Positions 35,923 to 45,992 of a stretch of DNA of 64,000 nucleotides are shown piece by piece. The translations under genes were made by a program, and so were the position numbers. The number at the start of each line of letters is the position of its first letter. The stretch's first letter is position 1. The DNA is from Providencia stuartii (GTDB lineage Bacteria > Pseudomonadota > Gammaproteobacteria > Enterobacterales > Enterobacteriaceae), in NCBI GenBank assembly GCA_900455155.1, contig UGUC01000002.1:1178001-1242000 (forward strand), given 5' to 3'. The notes below the pieces were generated by a model. That model did no database searches. It saw only the letters and a list, made by a program, of their open reading frames with translations, and was not told the DNA's origin.

Positions 35923-37096
35923 ATGAAAAAAGTTAATGGAGTTGAAGATAGATTACGGCATAAAGCAGTTCAATATATTCGATTGAATGAATTATTTTTA
36001 GATGTTGAAAATCCCCGTTTTGGAGAAGATGCGTCTTCTGGTTCAACTCAAGTTGACGTGCTCAACAACATTGTTAAAAATTATGGCGTAAATGATGTAA
36101 TTAGTTCTTTAGCGGTGAACGGTTACTTTTCAGCTGAACCTATTGGTTGTCAAAAAAAATGGGAAAAAACAACTATATAGTGATGGAGGGAAATCGGAGG
36201 TTAGCAGCTTGTCTGATTTTGAAGAATGATGATAGGGCAAGAGATCAAATCAGTCTTCATAAGCAGTATATAGATAAATATATCTCACATAATAGCCCTG
36301 ACCTTGATAAAATTCCTGTAATTGTTTTTGATGATGATGATGGTATAGATAAAAAGTCACTTATATCATACCTAGGTGTTAGACATATTGTGTCTACTAA
36401 AGATTGGGATTCATATGCAAAAGCTGCATGGATCGCAAGGACGATAAAAGATGGAAATATGAGTGTTGATGATATATCTACTATGATAGGGGACAGAAAT
36501 AGCACAATTAAAAGGCTATTATCAGGTTATAATTTTATCAAGCAGTTAGAGTCAGCGGCAAGTATAATAAAGATGATAGTGTTAAGAAAGGACGCGGTAG
36601 CAATACTAGCTATCCTTTTTCTTGGGTGTATACAGCTTTAGGCTATAAAAGTATTCAAGACTTTGTTGGGTTATCAGAAGATGCTACAAATGAGAATCCA
36701 ATAGATACGAAAAAAATAGATAATGCCAAACTATTAATGACAGCTATGTTTGGTAATAAAACCAAAGGTCAAAATTCTCAAGTTAAAGACTCTAGGAATC
36801 TTGGTGTTCTAGCTGAGGTTGTTGCCTCGTCAGAAAAAGTAGCACTACTAAAATTAGGTCAAGATGTCGAGCACATTGCGGATCTTACTCAGCCTATAGG
36901 TGAGAGACTTACTAATTTAATGTTAGAAATACGAGGAAAACTAGATGAGTGTATATCACGACTAGGTAGAGATTATTTACCAAAAGATGATGCTATTGAG
37001 TTACTCAGCTATTTAGATCAAACTAGTAAGCAATTTAGAACTTTTAAAAATGGTCTTACTCAAGCTATTAGTGGTGATAATACTGAGGATTTTTAA
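35923..37096 (+). CDS. ParB/Srx-like protein, cargo of prophage 2 (frameshifted)
   Basis: About 391 residues once two one-base gaps are restored, at the A8 run 36152-36159 and the AAA at 36569-36571. The N-terminal ParB-like domain shows RLNELFLDVENPRFGED, a Q/SSLAVNGYF segment, and the box VMEGNRRLAACLILKN, the counterpart of the nucleotide-binding GERR box of ParB. A HTH-like middle (MSVDDISTMIGDRNSTIKRLL) and a helical C-terminus follow. Three bases before the next gene. ParB-like proteins of this EGNRR type occur in defence islands; here the partner is a DNA methyltransferase. Substrate and role unknown. Confidence 0.7.
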
Positions 37097-37098
37097 AA

Positions 37099-38058
37099 GT
37101 GAATTATGGTATCCGAGCTAAGAAACAAAACTATGCAACTGACGCAGATCAGGCTGAGTTAAATGCTTTACTTGATTTAACAGCTTCAATTGATTCTGGA
37201 ATAGATGACGATAAAATTGCTGGCACACTTTATGATGAAATTGAAGAAATTGAAGGTGGATCATCTGAAGAAGATTGGATGAAAGAAGATCAAGGTAAAG
37301 ACCTCATCGTTGGTGAGATTGCTGAACATATTGAATGGCGTATTGATACATTAAAAGATATGTATCCTTTCGAATATAAAGAAAACCATTTAACGTTAAA
37401 GGAATCACCATCGCCAGTATATTTGTTCTGTTTGTGTGTTTCAATGATTCAAAATGTATCACGCGGAGAAAATAGAAAATTAGCTAGTTTTTTTGAAATT
37501 TTGTCTGGTAAATTATTTACTAAATTTTTTAGTGCACATGCTAAACATATGCATACAGGATGGCCTAGATCAGAGCAGAACCCTAAAAATTATAAAGAAT
37601 TATCTATTAAGCTGAGAAATAATATTTCGTCAAAGACAAAAGAATGGTCGTGGCAAATTGAAAATGGGTTAGAAGAAAATGATGCTAAATGGATAAAGGA
37701 TTGTGGTGTTGATTTTGTTACATGGGTTGATTTTCTTGATAATAGAGATGGGCGGCTTTTCGCATTGGGGCAGTGTGCTTGTGGTAATGATTGGCCAACA
37801 AAATTTAATGATATAAAAATAACAAAACTTGCACAGTGGTTTCATCCCTTGACATACATTGAGTGTATTAAAGTTTTTTCAACACCTTATGTTTTAGTTG
37901 ATGAAATGCTAAAGGAAGCGAGTAATGATGCTGGAGTTGTGTTTGATAGAATTAGATTAACTATAGCTTTTGAACGTTTTAAAGAGCATTTTAATGATGT
38001 TACGCCCCAACTAAATGAATTTATTGAATTTTGCAAAAATCAAAAAAGAGCCCTTTAA
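37099..38058 (+). CDS. Unknown cargo protein, possible nuclease of the methyltransferase module
   Basis: 319 residues from a GTG, directly after the ParB-like gene. Acidic N-terminus (residues 30-68), helical middle, then a conserved-looking block D205-FVTW...DGRLFALG-Q225-CACGNDW-x2-K235. This D...QxxxG..W..K pattern resembles divergent PD-(D/E)XK nuclease cores that use Gln, but this is a weak reading. It converges on the methyltransferase gene with a shared terminator. If it is a nuclease, the three genes would form a restriction-modification-like system. Confidence 0.6.
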   Translation: MNYGIRAKKQNYATDADQAELNALLDLTASIDSGIDDDKIAGTLYDEIEEIEGGSSEEDWMKEDQGKDLIVGEIAEHIEWRIDTLKDMYPFEYKENHLTLKESPSPVYLFCLCVSMIQNVSRGENRKLASFFEILSGKLFTKFFSAHAKHMHTGWPRSEQNPKNYKELSIKLRNNISSKTKEWSWQIENGLEENDAKWIKDCGVDFVTWVDFLDNRDGRLFALGQCACGNDWPTKFNDIKITKLAQWFHPLTYIECIKVFSTPYVLVDEMLKEASNDAGVVFDRIRLTIAFERFKEHFNDVTPQLNEFIEFCKNQKRAL

Positions 38059-38069
38059 GGGCTCTTTTT
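38042..38069. terminator. Bidirectional terminator between cargo gene and methyltransferase
   Basis: AAAAAGAGCCC and GGGCTCTTTTT form an 11-bp stem; it spans the 3' end of the 37099 gene and the methyltransferase stop. Confidence 0.88.
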
Positions 38070-39048
38070 ACCAGATGTCTGGAATGTTTTTAACTACCAC
38101 TTCAAAAAGTGGGGGGGGAACAGCATTACCAACTACTTTATATCTTTCTTTAAGAAGCCTAGCAGCTCCAAAATTAGGCATATCAGGAAATATTAAATTT
38201 TTACCATGTGATGTGTAATCTTTACTAAAACCTTGCAGTATCGCTGCTTCTCTATAAGAAAAGCGTCTAGCTGGTTTATCTGTAACAAATTCCCATTTAT
38301 CATTCTCGATCTTTCTTAGCTCAGGGCTTATTGGATGAAGAGGTATATGACGAAGATTGCTTACTATTGTTTTACTTACTTCATCCCATCCCCGACGCCT
38401 ATTTCTAGAAAGATAATACCAGTGGAATGGGTCATCACAGAATTCACCTGTGGGCCAATCTGGAAGTCCATTGAGTGCATTTTTGATAGTTAAAAAAGGC
38501 AACCCATTATCACCATGAGTAGGTTCAGGAAATTTATAATTCAGGTCAAAATCTTTTCTAATACCAACAATAATTAATCTCTTACGTTCTTGAGGAACAC
38601 CAAAATGATGCGCTTTAAGAACATCCCAAACAACATTATAACCTTTTGAGCCAGCATTAGAAAATCTCTCAATTTGATCTGCTAATATATGCTTAAAAGT
38701 GCTATTTCTCATACCTGATACGTTTTCAACTACAAATGCTTTTGGTTCTATTTCATTTAGTGCCCTTGCAAATTCCTTGTATAAAAAATTAATACTTCTA
38801 TCTGCTAATCTGGCACCACCTTGACTAAATCCTTGGCAAGGATAACAACCAACAAGAAGATCTGCTTTAGGGAAATTATTAATTTTACGTATATCTTCTA
38901 TTATGTAGTCTGTTTCAGGTTGATTAGCTAAATAGACTTCTTTTGCATAAGGCAAAATATCATTCGCCATTACTACTTCAAATCCAGCTTTTGTTAGCCC
39001 TGCATCAGAGCCACCACAGCCTGAAAATAAGGAAACTGCTTTTGGCAT
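38068..39048 (-). CDS. DNA (cytosine-5) methyltransferase
   Basis: 326 residues with all key motifs: I (LFSGCGGSDAGL), IV with catalytic Cys71 (CYPCQGFS), VI (ENV at 108-110), VIII (VPQERKRLIIVG near 150), and X (VVGNAVPPPLF at the end). It methylates C5 of cytosine in a specific DNA sequence; the target recognition region is about 190-270. ATG at 39048 has GGAGGAG 8 bases upstream; a longer frame to 39156 is not family-like. Opposite to and converging on the ParB/unknown pair, suggesting separate control of modification and effector. Confidence 0.94.
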   Translation of the reverse strand: MPKAVSLFSGCGGSDAGLTKAGFEVVMANDILPYAKEVYLANQPETDYIIEDIRKINNFPKADLLVGCYPCQGFSQGGARLADRSINFLYKEFARALNEIEPKAFVVENVSGMRNSTFKHILADQIERFSNAGSKGYNVVWDVLKAHHFGVPQERKRLIIVGIRKDFDLNYKFPEPTHGDNGLPFLTIKNALNGLPDWPTGEFCDDPFHWYYLSRNRRRGWDEVSKTIVSNLRHIPLHPISPELRKIENDKWEFVTDKPARRFSYREAAILQGFSKDYTSHGKNLIFPDMPNFGAARLLKERYKVVGNAVPPPLFEVVVKNIPDIW

Positions 39049-39249
39049 TATAAAGGCTCCTCCTAAATAAACGGCCGTGAGTATAGCGTTTATAGTCTGA
39101 ACTGTATATATGAAGTGGGATAAGCTAGATGTTAACTTTCGTCTAAATTTGCACAACTATGATACCAAGTAAAGTTAAACTCCAGCTATGCACTGACGCG
39201 GGTTTCTGTACTCAACACACCCGCACAAATCCTACCCCTTTTGTGTGCG

Positions 39250-39268
39250 GGCGAGGCGGGGGAGCAAG
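39250..39268 (+). other. cos: P2-type cos site (prophage 2)
   Basis: Same 19 bases as 10041-10059 (GGCGAGGCGGGGGAGCAAG), in the same place between cargo and portal. The surrounding block up to 39415 is conserved and is then cut by the IS3 element. Confidence 0.85.
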
Positions 39269-39599
39269 CGCGCGCAAAGGGGTAGATGTGAGCCGCGCTG
39301 CTATTATGTGATTAGCTCGTTAGTGGTGTTATTTGTGAGTATTCAGGCTGTACAGCCTAGATGAGATATAAAATAGTTTCGGGTATGTGAAATAGTTAGA
39401 ACGGCGCTAAGGCCGTGTCCACTCCCCCTAAAATAAGACAGCGATAATTAGATTTTCTGCCCTAAAAATTGCAGAGGTCATGATGAAAAAAGTTCGTTTT
39501 ACTGAAACTCAAATCGTGAATATCTTAAAGCTCGCTGATTCAGGGATGAAAGTGGAAGACATTTGTCGCCAAAATGGGCTCGGTAATGCGACTTATTAT

Positions 39600-40905
39600 A
39601 TCTATGGACTACCTCCGTTTTGCAAGTACTGAATCAGGTTTTAGGTTATTGCTTACATCTATCCGGCATCAGAAGTATCTGTGCCCAAATGGGTGATCCG
39701 CACACAATTGCCTCAACAACTGGACGGTCACGAAGGCCAATATAATAATCAGGTTCCGATCGTGCAGGTTTAACCTGTATCCATTTTTCAATACGTTGCA
39801 ACTTTTAAAGGTATGCTATTACACTGCCGGTCTGTACTCTGTTTCATTGTGAAGAATTGACCAAATAATTCTGGCATTTTTGTTGGCAACTGCAACGGTC
39901 GTTTTGTTAAATCCCCGTCGCTCTTTTAGCTGATTAACCCATTGGTTTAAGTAACCCTCATTATTATCTGCAGCCACTCTGACGACTGCCCGGGCTCCAT
40001 GAATAAATAAGGGTCGTAAATGCTTATCGCCTTTTTTGGTTATGTTCATCAGCACTTGTCTGTCGCCACTGGAGTGCTGTCTTGGTACAAGTCCTAACCA
40101 AGCAGCGAAATGACGACCATTTTTGAATTCAGTTCCTTTGCCAATCGCAGCAACAACTGCAGTCGCTGTTTTAAGGCCAATACCTTTAACTTTGGCAATC
40201 CGCTGACAGGCTTCAGATTGTCGGAAAACAGTATCAATTTCTTTATCAAAAAAGTTTATACGACGACCAAGGTCGTTAAAAAGATCATAGAGTTCTGCTA
40301 TCGTCCTGCGCATTCTGGTACTAAGACCATTTTCTGTGTCCTCCAGAATCAGCGGAATAGCGTGACGAACCCTTGAGACTGCCGTACCGATTGTTATTCC
40401 ACGGTCAAGCAGTAATCCTCTGATTTGACAGACTGTCGCAGTGCGGTGATTAACAATACGCTGTCTTGCCCGGTGCAGGGCTTGAATATCCTGCTGTTCC
40501 GGACTTTTTGGGGGAACGAACTGCATTGTTGGCTGCATCAGAGCAATTGCGATAGCCTGTGCATCATTACCGTCATTTTTTTGCCCGCGGGCAAAGGGTT
40601 TTACATACTGGGGACTGATCACTTTTACCTTATGTCCCAGTTTTTCGAACTCACGCTGCCAGTAAAATGCGCCCGTGGAGGCTCCCACACCCAATCAGGC
40701 AAGCCGGAATATTCGCGACGGTCTGTAGCAACGTTTTACGATCAGGGCGTTTTTTATAAACCGGTTTACCCGCCTGATTTAATCCACAAAGTTGAAAAAC
40801 ATTTTTAGCCAAATCAATACCGAGATAGATAACATTCATGATCATGCTCCCGCTGAGTATATTTTGTTCAGTTAACCTCAGAGGGAGGAGGTAGTCCATC
40901 CTATT
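39600..40905 (-). mobile_element. IS110-family element (IS1111-like ends) inside IS3 orfA
   Basis: About 1.3 kb between the two halves of orfA. Subterminal inverted repeats GGACTACCTCC (39606-39616) and GGAGGTAGTCC (40887-40897), with a few bases outside them, fit the IS1111 subgroup. No target duplication is evident. Confidence 0.88.
39819..40839 (-). pseudogene. IS110-family transposase, one frameshift
   Basis: About 339 residues if corrected. The N-terminal DEDD RuvC-like domain starts NVIYLGIDLAKNVFQL (first Asp of the tetrad); the C-terminal part has IAKVKGIGLKTATAVVAAIG and the Ser-containing WLGLVPRQHSSGDRQ. The frames meet at CCC 40690-40692 (GGG on the coding strand); one base fewer joins ACLIGVGASTGAFYW. 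Start at 40839 or 40845. Confidence 0.9.
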
Positions 40906-41057
40906 AATTGGAAATCAAAGTAGGGTGGTATGGAAGCTAATGATGTTAAACGATTAAAAGAGCTTGAAGAGGAAAATGCCAAGCTTAAAAAAATGTTTGC
41001 AGAAGTCAGCCTTGAAAATCAGGCGATGAAGGCGCTTTTTGCAAAAAAGGGTTGGTA

Positions 41058-41897
41058 GTGGTTGAAAAGAAGTCCTGTACTCAGGCTTTAAAAGAGGCAG
41101 GTTTATCAGTCATTAAGGCTTGCAAACTAACTTCATTGCCCCGAGCTACTTTTTACCGTCAACCGTTAGATTGGCGTAAAAAAGACCAAGTGGTGATCGA
41201 TGCCATACAATCTGTGTTAGCGAAATCACTACAATCAGGATTTTGGAAATGCTATTTTCGGCTGCGATTTCAAGGCTATTCTTTTAATCATAAACGAGTT
41301 TATCGCGTTTATTGTCGATTAGGATTGAACTTGAAACGACGGGTTAAAAAGGTGCTTCCGAAGCGTGAAAAAAGACCATTAGTGATAGAAAAAGTCCCGA
41401 ATATTCAATGGGCTTTGGATTTTGTACACGACAGTTTGTACTGTGGTAAACGCTTCAGAACCTTGAATATTATTGATGAGGGGACACGTGAGTGCCTGGC
41501 AATTGAAGTTGATACGTCATTGCCTGCTGAACGAGTCATTAGAGTACTAGAACGTTTGAAAATCGATAGAGGATTGCCGAAACAAATTCGAGTGGATAAT
41601 GGGCCTGAACTTATTTCAGCTAATCTATTGAATTATTGTAAAAATAATCGAATTGATTTATGCCATATTCAACCCGGTAAACCTCAACAAAACGGTTTTA
41701 TCGAACGATTTAATGGTTCATTTCGCCGTGAATTTTTAAATGCCTATTTATTTGAATCAGTAAGCCAAGTACGAGAGATGGTGTGGTTTTGGCAGCAAGA
41801 TTACAATCTAAATCGAACCCACGAAAGTTTAAATAACCTCCCACCGGAGACATACCGTAAACAGTTAGAAATCTCTAATTTGAAGTGTCTTAATTAA
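41058..41897 (+). CDS. IS3-family transposase OrfB, DDE integrase
   Basis: 279 residues from a GTG at 41058 that overlaps the orfA stop by one base. The rve domain shows the D in QWALDFVHDSL, the second D in RVDNGPELIS, and the E in QNGFIERFNGSFRREFL (DDE). In IS3 elements OrfA and OrfAB are needed, so with orfA broken the element is not autonomous. Confidence 0.93.
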   Translation: MVEKKSCTQALKEAGLSVIKACKLTSLPRATFYRQPLDWRKKDQVVIDAIQSVLAKSLQSGFWKCYFRLRFQGYSFNHKRVYRVYCRLGLNLKRRVKKVLPKREKRPLVIEKVPNIQWALDFVHDSLYCGKRFRTLNIIDEGTRECLAIEVDTSLPAERVIRVLERLKIDRGLPKQIRVDNGPELISANLLNYCKNNRIDLCHIQPGKPQQNGFIERFNGSFRREFLNAYLFESVSQVREMVWFWQQDYNLNRTHESLNNLPPETYRKQLEISNLKCLN

Positions 41898-41963
41898 TGG
41901 GGAGTGGACAGCCGTTCTATTAGCTTTGAAAGAGGGAACATCGATTAACGTGGATTGAATGGT

Positions 41964-43003
41964 TTATTTATAGTTAGGTTCTTTGTTCTTCGCCTGTGTC
42001 AAAAAATCCAGCAACGCATATTGTTTAAAACGGATCACCTCAACACCTAGCATGTCGTTAATTGATTTCATGCTTTCCATTAGTGGTAATAATTCATTGA
42101 ACCAAAATACCATTGCGGCTTTTTCAACATCACCAAGGCTACCTGAGCCTTGCGGGATGATCCCCATCAGTTGTGGTGGTATCCGGTGCATAGCCAACAA
42201 ATCATCGCGCGTGGTGTCCTTGATACCGACAAACTCGTCTTTGGCGCTGATCTGTGAGAATGGCAAAATTTGAATTCCATCCTTGCCCCCGTTGGCGGCA
42301 TACACAAAGATATTCTTAAATGCTTTGCCTTTGCGAGCTTCGGTGAGTGATTTCTTTAATGACTCAACAGCCTTGTCGTCAGCCAAAGCCGCGGAAAGAT
42401 ATACCATCACACCGGCATGACTCCCATTCTCATAATAGTTTGTTCTAAACAGGGTAGCCGAATGATTCAAGTTAGCGGAAATAAGCCCCGCCAAGTAATC
42501 GGGAATGCCGTATATCTCTTGGTGAATACATGGGTTTTTCAAATGGATAATGCTATTTTTGCGAAATTCGTAGGCATCTTGGTAATTCTTCACTTGCCAG
42601 TATTGCCCCTCATTCACACCGGCGCGGGTGTACTTAGCCAAGGAGGGTTTAAGCGTTAACATATCGCCGAGCCGGTTAATGCGCTTTTCAAGGTAACCAT
42701 TACCAAAAACCACAAAATCCTGCGCTAAGGTGGTGAAATCAGGGCGTGATAAATACGGCGTTGGTTCAAAACAACTTGTGATCACATTGCGTTTAAACAC
42801 TAACGGTGATTGATGGTAGGCCGCTGACGAGGTAAACGAGCGTGCAATGCCAGTGAAGTCAATAGGGGTTTCATACCAACGGCCATTGTGGTTGCACTCC
42901 ATGCAGTCCAGCAAATCACCGCCGCCAGATACAATGACGGCGGGCAAAAGGTAAATGAGCAAAACTCAGGACTTTGTGTTTGTTTTTCGGTTACTGTTAA
43001 TTC
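41964..43003 (-). pseudogene. Portal gene (Q) of prophage 2, 5'-truncated and frameshifted
   Basis: Reads almost as the prophage 1 portal from GDLLDCMECNHNG to the C-terminus NKEPNYK. Near the 5' end the frame shifts (SFTF then VSGGGDLL) between 42930 and 42960, and the homology stops at about 43003 before the start codon is reached. This point is the right end of prophage-derived sequence. Confidence 0.9.
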
Positions 43004-43034
43004 CCAACAAGCCAAAGAATTATCGCAATCCGAA

Positions 43035-43616
43035 CTAATGAATATCCTCGTGACTGCGGTAAATTAACTCTAATTGCGGATGACTCCATAAACTGGCGGG
43101 GGTCACTGTCGCACGCTCCCAAGGAATATGACCGATAAACCACAATTTCCAAAAGTTAAGTTTGGCTTCGGGATTTTTACTTAATAAATCTTTAAAAGTT
43201 TCAATTTCACCTACGTTAATTGAAAGCGCTGACTGGTAAATATCAAATACAAATTTCGAGCAGAACTGGCGGGAAGAGTGATAATCAAAGCCAGTATGAT
43301 AAAATTTATTAAGTCTTGAAGGAACTTCTGCAACTAAAGCTGCTTTTTGTTCATCCGTTAGGTGGTGAGTAAGTCGGCGAACACCATATCTTTGCCCAGC
43401 CGAACGTTGAATAAAGCGAGTCAAAGTCGTGACAGTTGATAGCGGTACTCGGCTTTCTGCTACTAAATAATCTTGCCCGTTATGACCAATTATCAAGCCA
43501 ACATGATTGCTCCAACATAAAGAGGCTGACGCTATTTGGCGAAATAACGTAGTGCCAATACTTGTAAAGATAATATCGCCGACCTCGAGGTTTTTAGGGG
43601 GAGTATTATTTGTCAT
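43035..43616 (-). CDS. YiiX/YebB-like permuted papain-fold hydrolase
   Basis: 193 residues of the permuted NlpC/P60-like cysteine hydrolase group (YiiX, YebB, YaeF). Catalytic elements: His in [13 protein letters not shown] and Cys in [17 protein letters not shown]. Such enzymes act on amide or ester bonds at the envelope or of lipids; the substrate is not known. First host gene after the prophage remnant, and thus probably the original neighbour downstream of ahpF, unless host DNA was lost with attR. Confidence 0.82.
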   Translation of the reverse strand: MTNNTPPKNLEVGDIIFTSIGTTLFRQIASASLCWSNHVGLIIGHNGQDYLVAESRVPLSTVTTLTRFIQRSAGQRYGVRRLTHHLTDEQKAALVAEVPSRLNKFYHTGFDYHSSRQFCSKFVFDIYQSALSINVGEIETFKDLLSKNPEAKLNFWKLWFIGHIPWERATVTPASLWSHPQLELIYRSHEDIH

Positions 43617-43764
43617 TATTCATACCTCTCAATAATTTTAACTCTGTTTGATAGTAATCCCTAACAAAGAGTAACAGCAATGAGAATACGGATTAAAATC
43701 GCGTATTAAATTAAATAATACGTTTTCGTTTAGGTTATATTGATTATAGGTTATGCAACTCAAT

Positions 43765-45169
43765 TTATTTTATTGTTTGTAGGGCATGGCTCAATGCGAT
43801 AATACTACGCGTAATCTCAGTTTCAGTATGTGCAGCATAACCGAATAAAATAGCGTTGTTTTCATGACTATTCATACAATAACGAGACAGTGGCTGTACA
43901 CCAAAACCTAACTGATGGCAGGTAGAGAGTATAAACGGCAAACTAATTCCCGGCTTTAACCAACAAACAGCATGGATCCCTGAATCTGTTTGCTCAACGT
44001 TAAATACATGGGGCAAATAGGTGTTAATTGCACTAATTAATGCATTTTGGCGTGAATAGCAAACTTTTCGAACTTTACGCACATGGCGTGCATAATGCCC
44101 CTCTTGAATAAACTGTGCTAAAGCGGCTTGTTCTAAGTAGCCTGAATGGCTATCACTGTAATATTTCATCATAGTAAAAGGCTCGATCAGAATTTTTGGC
44201 ACAATTAAAAATCCTAAACGAAAACCCGGATACATCATTTTAGAAAAGGTGCCGGCATAAATAACACGTTGATGCGCATCAAGCCCTTGAAGTGCTTGAA
44301 TAGGTTTAGATAAATAGCGAAATTCACTGTTGTAGTCATCTTCAAAAATCCATGCTTGATTCTTGTTTGCCCACTCTAATAGCGCTAATCGTTTTGTTAA
44401 GCTCAAAGTCGTACCAAGAGGAAATTGATGGGAAGGGGCGGTGTAAACTAAGCAAGCGTCAGGGTAAGTTTGTGCGGCCATCGTAATATTCATTCCATCA
44501 CTCTCAGAAGGAATTGGGCAAATATTGGCTCCACGAGCAGTTAAAATAGCTCGCGCACTGTCATATCCAGGATCATCTAACCAGACTGAGCTACCTTGTT
44601 GTAATAATACGCTTGCGGTTAAATTAATCGCCTGCTGAGTACCATTTACAATAATAATTTGCTCTTCGCTGCAATTAACCCCACGCGTTGAGTGCACATA
44701 ATCGACTAATATTCTTTTTAGTGGCGGATAACCTGCCGGATGATTGTAGTGAGGAATTTCTTGTTTTGATCTTCTCCAAACCCTTCCTAGTAATCTTCCC
44801 CATAAATCATGGGGAAACTGATCAACGCAACCAATGCCGATATTGAACATCTGTTTTTTATTCGTATTAGGCCGAGACGTTTTCCATAATGTCGTTAAAT
44901 GACTCATCAGGTATGGTTGTAGAAACATAGGTGCCAGAGCCTTGACGAGTAACTAAATAACCCTCGTCGATTAATCGTTCAAAACCTGCAATGACTGAAT
45001 TGCGAGATATCGACATCATTTCAGCAAAAGCACGACTCGAGGGCAGTTTGATCCCCGCAGATAATCGCCCATCAAGAATGGCATTTCTGATGGTGTGATA
45101 AACATTTTCTTTAATACAACCTGCTTCTAAGAGTAAATGAGGGAAGAGAGCTTGCGGTTTACGTTTCAT
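43765..45169 (-). CDS. MocR-type regulator (GntR HTH fused to aminotransferase), frameshifted
   Basis: About 467 residues, usual for MocR proteins such as PdxR, after removing one base from TTTT 44880-44883 (DIMETSRPNTNKK across the joint). The N-terminal wHTH shows AILDGRLSAGIKLPSSRAFAEMM and GTYVS; the C-terminal class I aminotransferase domain has VNGTQQAINLTA, FEDDYNSEFRY, and the PLP lysine in AGTFSKMMYPGFRLG. Divergent from the GNAT gene at 45276, its likely target. Effector unknown. Confidence 0.88.
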
Positions 45170-45275
45170 TAGAAGTGGATCCTAAATAAATAGCAAAAGT
45201 GTATCTTATTTAGTACCAGATTGATATGTAATATAACGCCATTGTTTTATATGTCGAATCGTTAAAGGATATATC

Positions 45276-45734
45276 ATGAATAACAATATGTTACCTGTTA
45301 CTGTTGAGTTTGTGTCACCCGAGCATTATCCGCAATGGCTAGTTTATTGGTTGCAGTATCAAGAATTTTATAAAGTGGATTTAAGCGAAGAAATCACATT
45401 AAAAACATGGGAGCGCTTTTTCGATGAAAATGAGCCTATGTATTGCGCCGTTGCACTTGAAGGTGAAAAAGTGGTTGGTTTTGTCAATTACCTCTACCAT
45501 CGCTCCACATGGGCGGAAAATAATTTCTGCTATTTGGAAGATTTATTTGTTTCGCCAGACGTAAGGGGGCGTCAGGTAGGAAAACATCTGATTGAATTCG
45601 TGCATGAACAAGCAAAAAAACAAGCTTGTGGACGTCTGTATTGGCATACGCAGGAAACCAATTTACGAGGGCAGCGCTTATATGATTGGGTTGCTGAAAA
45701 ACCAGGTGTGATTGAATATAGAATGCCGTTGTAA
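45276..45734 (+). CDS. GNAT-family N-acetyltransferase
   Basis: 152 residues with the GNAT acetyl-CoA site RGRQVGKHLIEFVHEQA (motif A) preceded by YLEDLFVSPDV, and a C-terminal QRLYDW. It lies opposite the MocR regulator, which often controls such neighbours. Substrate cannot be read from the sequence. Confidence 0.9.
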   Translation: MNNNMLPVTVEFVSPEHYPQWLVYWLQYQEFYKVDLSEEITLKTWERFFDENEPMYCAVALEGEKVVGFVNYLYHRSTWAENNFCYLEDLFVSPDVRGRQVGKHLIEFVHEQAKKQACGRLYWHTQETNLRGQRLYDWVAEKPGVIEYRMPL

Positions 45735-45828
45735 TCTTTTAGTGATTTATTCATGAGATAGGTTACATACCCACTCATCATCCGAAGATTTTTTATCCTA
45801 CTTGTGATCTCTTGGCGATTTCTGCCAT

Positions 45829-45860
45829 CCCCACTGTTTTTGCGAGCGGTGGGGCTTTTA
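45829..45860 (+). terminator. Hairpin after the GNAT gene
   Basis: CCCCAC and GTGGGG pair around a 14-base loop, followed by CTTTTA. The rest of 45735-46039 is non-coding and ends in the promoter of the 46040 gene. Confidence 0.6.
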
Positions 45861-45992
45861 TCTCCTTTGCTATGCTCATTGTTTTAATTTCAGACAAAGT
45901 TCAAAGTAGCTTTTTGTTAAGTTATATCCGACTGTTATTGAAAAATAACAGTAAAACAATCACTACATGTGATATTCAAAGGAAAACACCTT

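Larger units (their letters stand above)
39480..41058 (+). pseudogene. IS3 orfA, split by IS110 and with a nonsense codon
   Basis: The first part reads KKVRFTETQIVNILKLADSG and runs to LGNATYY at 39599; the second part resumes at 40906 with NWKSK, meets TAG at 40921-40923 where TAC would give NWKSKYGGME, and continues KRLKELEEENAKLKKMFAEV to a stop at 41056. Helix-turn-helix and leucine zipper of an IS3 OrfA are recognisable. Dead both by insertion and by nonsense. Confidence 0.9.
39416..41910 (+). mobile_element. IS3-family element, interrupted by an IS110-family element
   Basis: Ends are inverted repeats beginning TGTCCACTCCCC, with TAAGAC shared further in. A 4-bp direct repeat GCCG flanks it (39412-39415 and 41911-41914); removing it restores the prophage 1 sequence CTAAGGCCGTTCT. 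Length without the inner element is about 1.19 kb. It carries an orfA in two pieces and an intact-looking orfB. Confidence 0.93.
34347..43003. mobile_element. Prophage 2, deleted P2-like remnant with cargo
   Basis: A relative of prophage 1 in tandem. Retained parts in order: att with ahpF tail, int 3' end, replication gene 3' end, repeat field, ParB/unknown/methyltransferase cargo, cos, portal without its start. The middle of int through most of rep is lost by one deletion (junction near 34677), and everything after the portal 5' end, including attR, is lost at the right (junction near 43003). The cargo is the only part that looks whole. Confidence 0.9.

Noticed and set aside
36147-36641. Treating the ParB-like gene as three separate small genes
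   Set aside because: ParB boxes are split across the pieces; two single-base repairs in A-runs give one continuous protein.
42998-43034. A third att core marking the right end of prophage 2
   Set aside because: No match to the 32-bp core or its flanks is present there; the right end appears deleted.
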